Of a stretch of DNA of 64,000 nucleotides, positions 62,135-64,000 are shown piece by piece (the stretch's first letter is position 1; every line of letters begins with the position of its first letter). The notes under the pieces are model-generated. The model was not told the DNA's origin and searched no databases. It saw nothing but the letters and a program-made list of their open reading frames with translations. Location of the stretch: contig JAHCMI010000035.1 in NCBI GenBank assembly GCA_019192545.1, forward strand, positions 21,535 to 85,534, read 5' to 3'. Source of the DNA: Rivularia sp. MS3 (GTDB lineage Bacteria; Cyanobacteriota; Cyanobacteriia; Cyanobacteriales; Nostocaceae). The position numbers and the translations under genes were made by a program.

Positions 62135-62815
62135 TTAATCTATAGATGGTGTTTTCAAACAGTAACCAACACCTCTAATCGTATAAATTAAAGCTTGAGC
62201 ATAACCTTTATCAATTTTGCGTCGCAAATAGCCAATATAGACATCTACCACATTAGAATTACTACAAAAATCTAGTTCCCAAATTCGTTCCCCAATTTGA
62301 GTCCGAGATAAAGCGCGATCGCAATTACGCATCAAATATTCCAGCAAATTATATTCCAAAGGACTTAAAACAATTGCTCTATCCCCTCTATATATTTCCC
62401 TTTTTACGGTGTCCATTACCAAGTCCCCAACCTTGAGAATCGTACTAAATTGTAGCGGAGGGCGACGCTGTAAAGCTCGCAAACGAGCCATTAATTCTGA
62501 AAAGGCAAAAGGTTTGACCAAATAATCATCGGCACCAAGGTCTAACCCTCGTACCCGATCTTCTACGGTATCTCTAGCAGTTAATAACAATACAGGCGTA
62601 GTAATTTTTACCGAGCGAATATGTTTTAATAGCTCCAAACCACTGATTTTTGGTAGCATAATGTCGAGAATAATCAGATCGTATTTGTAAGTATCAGTTA
62701 AATCTCGACCTGCTCGACCATCTTCACCATGATTTACAACGTAGCCGATCTCCGTAAGACCTTGGGTAATAAACTGAGCGATTTTTAGCTCGTCTTCTAC
62801 TAGTAAAATACGCAT
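62135..62815 (-). CDS. OmpR-family response regulator
   Basis: 226 residues. Receiver with EDE pocket, phospho-Asp in LIILDIMLPKISG, LLLTARDTVEDR and DYLVKPFAFSELMARLRALQRR; winged helix with SNVVDVYIGYLRRKID and the C-terminal IRGVGYCLK. It is of the CusR/QseB type and distinct from the two RppA paralogues. It starts 66 bp from the truncated copper-ATPase on the other strand. Confidence 0.88.
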   Translation of the reverse strand: MRILLVEDELKIAQFITQGLTEIGYVVNHGEDGRAGRDLTDTYKYDLIILDIMLPKISGLELLKHIRSVKITTPVLLLTARDTVEDRVRGLDLGADDYLVKPFAFSELMARLRALQRRPPLQFSTILKVGDLVMDTVKREIYRGDRAIVLSPLEYNLLEYLMRNCDRALSRTQIGERIWELDFCSNSNVVDVYIGYLRRKIDKGYAQALIYTIRGVGYCLKTPSID

Positions 62816-62881
62816 GAGTTAGCTCATTATTCTGTATTTTGAGTATTTTAACTTAAATTAAAAAGTTAGCTTAAATAGCCA

Positions 62882-63997
62882 ATTCAAGAAGTTGAGCTTG
62901 ATGACATAATTTTAGTGCGTCCTGGAGAGAAAATTCCCGTAGATGGGGAAGTTGTTGAAGGAACTTCTACTATCGATGAAGCAATGGTGACGGGTGAAAG
63001 CGTAGCCGTGAAAAAGCAGCCCGGTGATGAGGTTATCGGCGCAACGATTAATAAAACTGGTAGCTTTAAGTTTAGGGCAACGAGGGTAGGAAAAGACACC
63101 GTACTCTCGCAAATCGTCCAATTGGTAAGACAAGCTCAAGGAAGTAAAGCCCCAATTCAGAGGTTAGCAGACCAGGTGACGGGGTGGTTTGTGCCGGTGC
63201 TAATAGCCATTGCCATTTCTACATTTGTCATCTGGTTTGATTTTATGGGTAATATCAGCCTCGCTTTAATTACCACCGTCGGTGTTTTGATTATTGCTTG
63301 TCCCTGCGCTTTGGGTTTAGCAACTCCAACATCGGTAATGGTGGGTACTGGTAAAGGTGCGGAAAACGGTATTTTGATTAAAGGAGCGGAAAGTTTAGAA
63401 CTCGCTCACAAAATCAAAACGATTGTTTTGGATAAAACTGGGACATTAACTGAAGGGAAACCGACTGTAACTAATTTTGTCACACTGCGCGGTACTGCTA
63501 ATCAAAATGAATTTAAATTAATCAAATTAGCAGCCTCCTTAGAGCGTAATTCAGAACATCCATTGGCGGAAGCAGTAGTTAGATATGCCCAAAATCAAGA
63601 TGTGGAATTAACGGATGTTCTTGACTTTGAAGCCATTGCAGGCAGCGGTGTTCAAGGATATGTATCAGATAGATTTGTGCAAATTGGCACTAAGCGATGG
63701 TTCTCTGAAATCGGAATTAATACTAATTTATTCGCAGAGCAAAAACACACTTGGGAATCTCTCGGACAAACTGTAATTTGGATTGCGGTGGATGGAGAAG
63801 TTGAAGGTTTGATGGGAATTGCCGATATTTTGAAACCAACTTCTATTGAAGCGGTGAGAAAAATGCAGAAATTGGGTTTGGAAGTAGTAATGTTAACAGG
63901 AGATAACCGTCCCACAGCAGAAGCAATTGCTAGTGAAGTTGGTATGGGAGCAACGCGATTTTGTGAAAACCAGTGCGATCGCCATACCTATACTTAA
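62882..63997 (+). pseudogene. Copper P1B-type ATPase remnant, truncated at both ends
   Basis: In-frame homology begins inside the actuator domain ([20 protein letters not shown]) directly after the response-regulator promoter region. Metal-binding domains and the first four membrane helices are missing. TGES, the CPC motif ([13 protein letters not shown]), [15 protein letters not shown] and [16 protein letters not shown] are intact. Near 63940 the expected continuation stops and about 19 unrelated codons end at a TAA (63997), before the GDGINDAP hinge. It therefore lacks both the entry path and the hinge and cannot be a working CopA. Confidence 0.85.
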
Positions 63998-64000
63998 ATA

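Overview
The window comes from a filamentous (Nostocales-type) cyanobacterium and looks like part of a large plasmid or mobilisable island. Signs of a cyanobacterium are scattered HIP1 octamers (GCGATCGC), heptamer-type short tandem repeats between genes, and families largely confined to cyanobacteria (DUF2808, PxcA, SbtA, RppA/RppB-type two-component pairs, SigB-like sigma factors). Signs of a plasmid are a MobV relaxase, a ParM-like actin, a ParA/MinD-like ATPase and a RecD2-like helicase at the left end. I see no rRNA, tRNA, CRISPR array or transposase.

Left third (1-16.4 kb): mobilisation, maintenance and nucleic-acid enzymes. A MobV relaxase fused to a Toprim-like tail is followed by a plus-strand series: a ParM-like ATPase, a small possible adaptor, a deviant-Walker ATPase and a membrane partner overlapping it by 4 bp. 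Next comes a 1266-residue protein with the catalytic DFDGD loop of double-psi beta-barrel RNA polymerases plus two further motifs shared with the single-chain (RdRP/YonO) branch, then an adenine methyltransferase carrying eight 126-bp repeats with an inverted repeat in each. A RecD2 helicase converges on this block. The RNA polymerase-like gene is the most unusual item in the window.

Middle (16.5-39 kb): metal and redox resistance. It holds an RppA/RppB pair, a MerR regulator with a glutaredoxin-MauE fusion, a DUF2808 protein, an RND efflux operon (adaptor, FixH-like lipoprotein, pump), a TPR protein, and a DUF411, multicopper oxidase and membrane protein operon. A CYP152-type peroxygenase follows, then a CaCA exchanger, CDF and CadA-type P-type ATPase operon under an SmtB/ZiaR-type repressor, and a 1-Cys peroxiredoxin.

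Right (40-64 kb): a sulfide/persulfide module (SQR, ETHE1-like dioxygenase, cysteine synthase, Met-rich exported protein) divergent from a CmtR-like ArsR regulator; two group-2-like sigma factors; a second RppA/RppB pair with two more DUF2808 genes; a CzcA/CusA-type RND operon; a CopZ-type zinc/[2Fe-2S] protein; an inorganic-carbon cluster (PxcA, beta-carbonic anhydrase, SbtA); a further two-component pair; and a copper P-type ATPase remnant truncated at both ends.

Two regulatory networks can be read directly. First, thirteen copies of an 11-bp-phased direct repeat (ATGAAAT-N4-ATGAAAT, read on the plus strand) sit upstream of most minus-strand metal genes. Most have a -10-like hexamer exactly 10 bp downstream, as expected for OmpR-type (RppA/CopR-like) activation. 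Four copies stand before no ORF but before 85-125 nt stretches ending in hairpin plus T-run, which suggests a family of metal-responsive small RNAs. Second, four MerR-type promoters with 20-bp spacers and near-palindromic ACTCT...AGAGT spacers precede the glutaredoxin-MauE gene, merR itself, the DUF411 gene and a small membrane protein.
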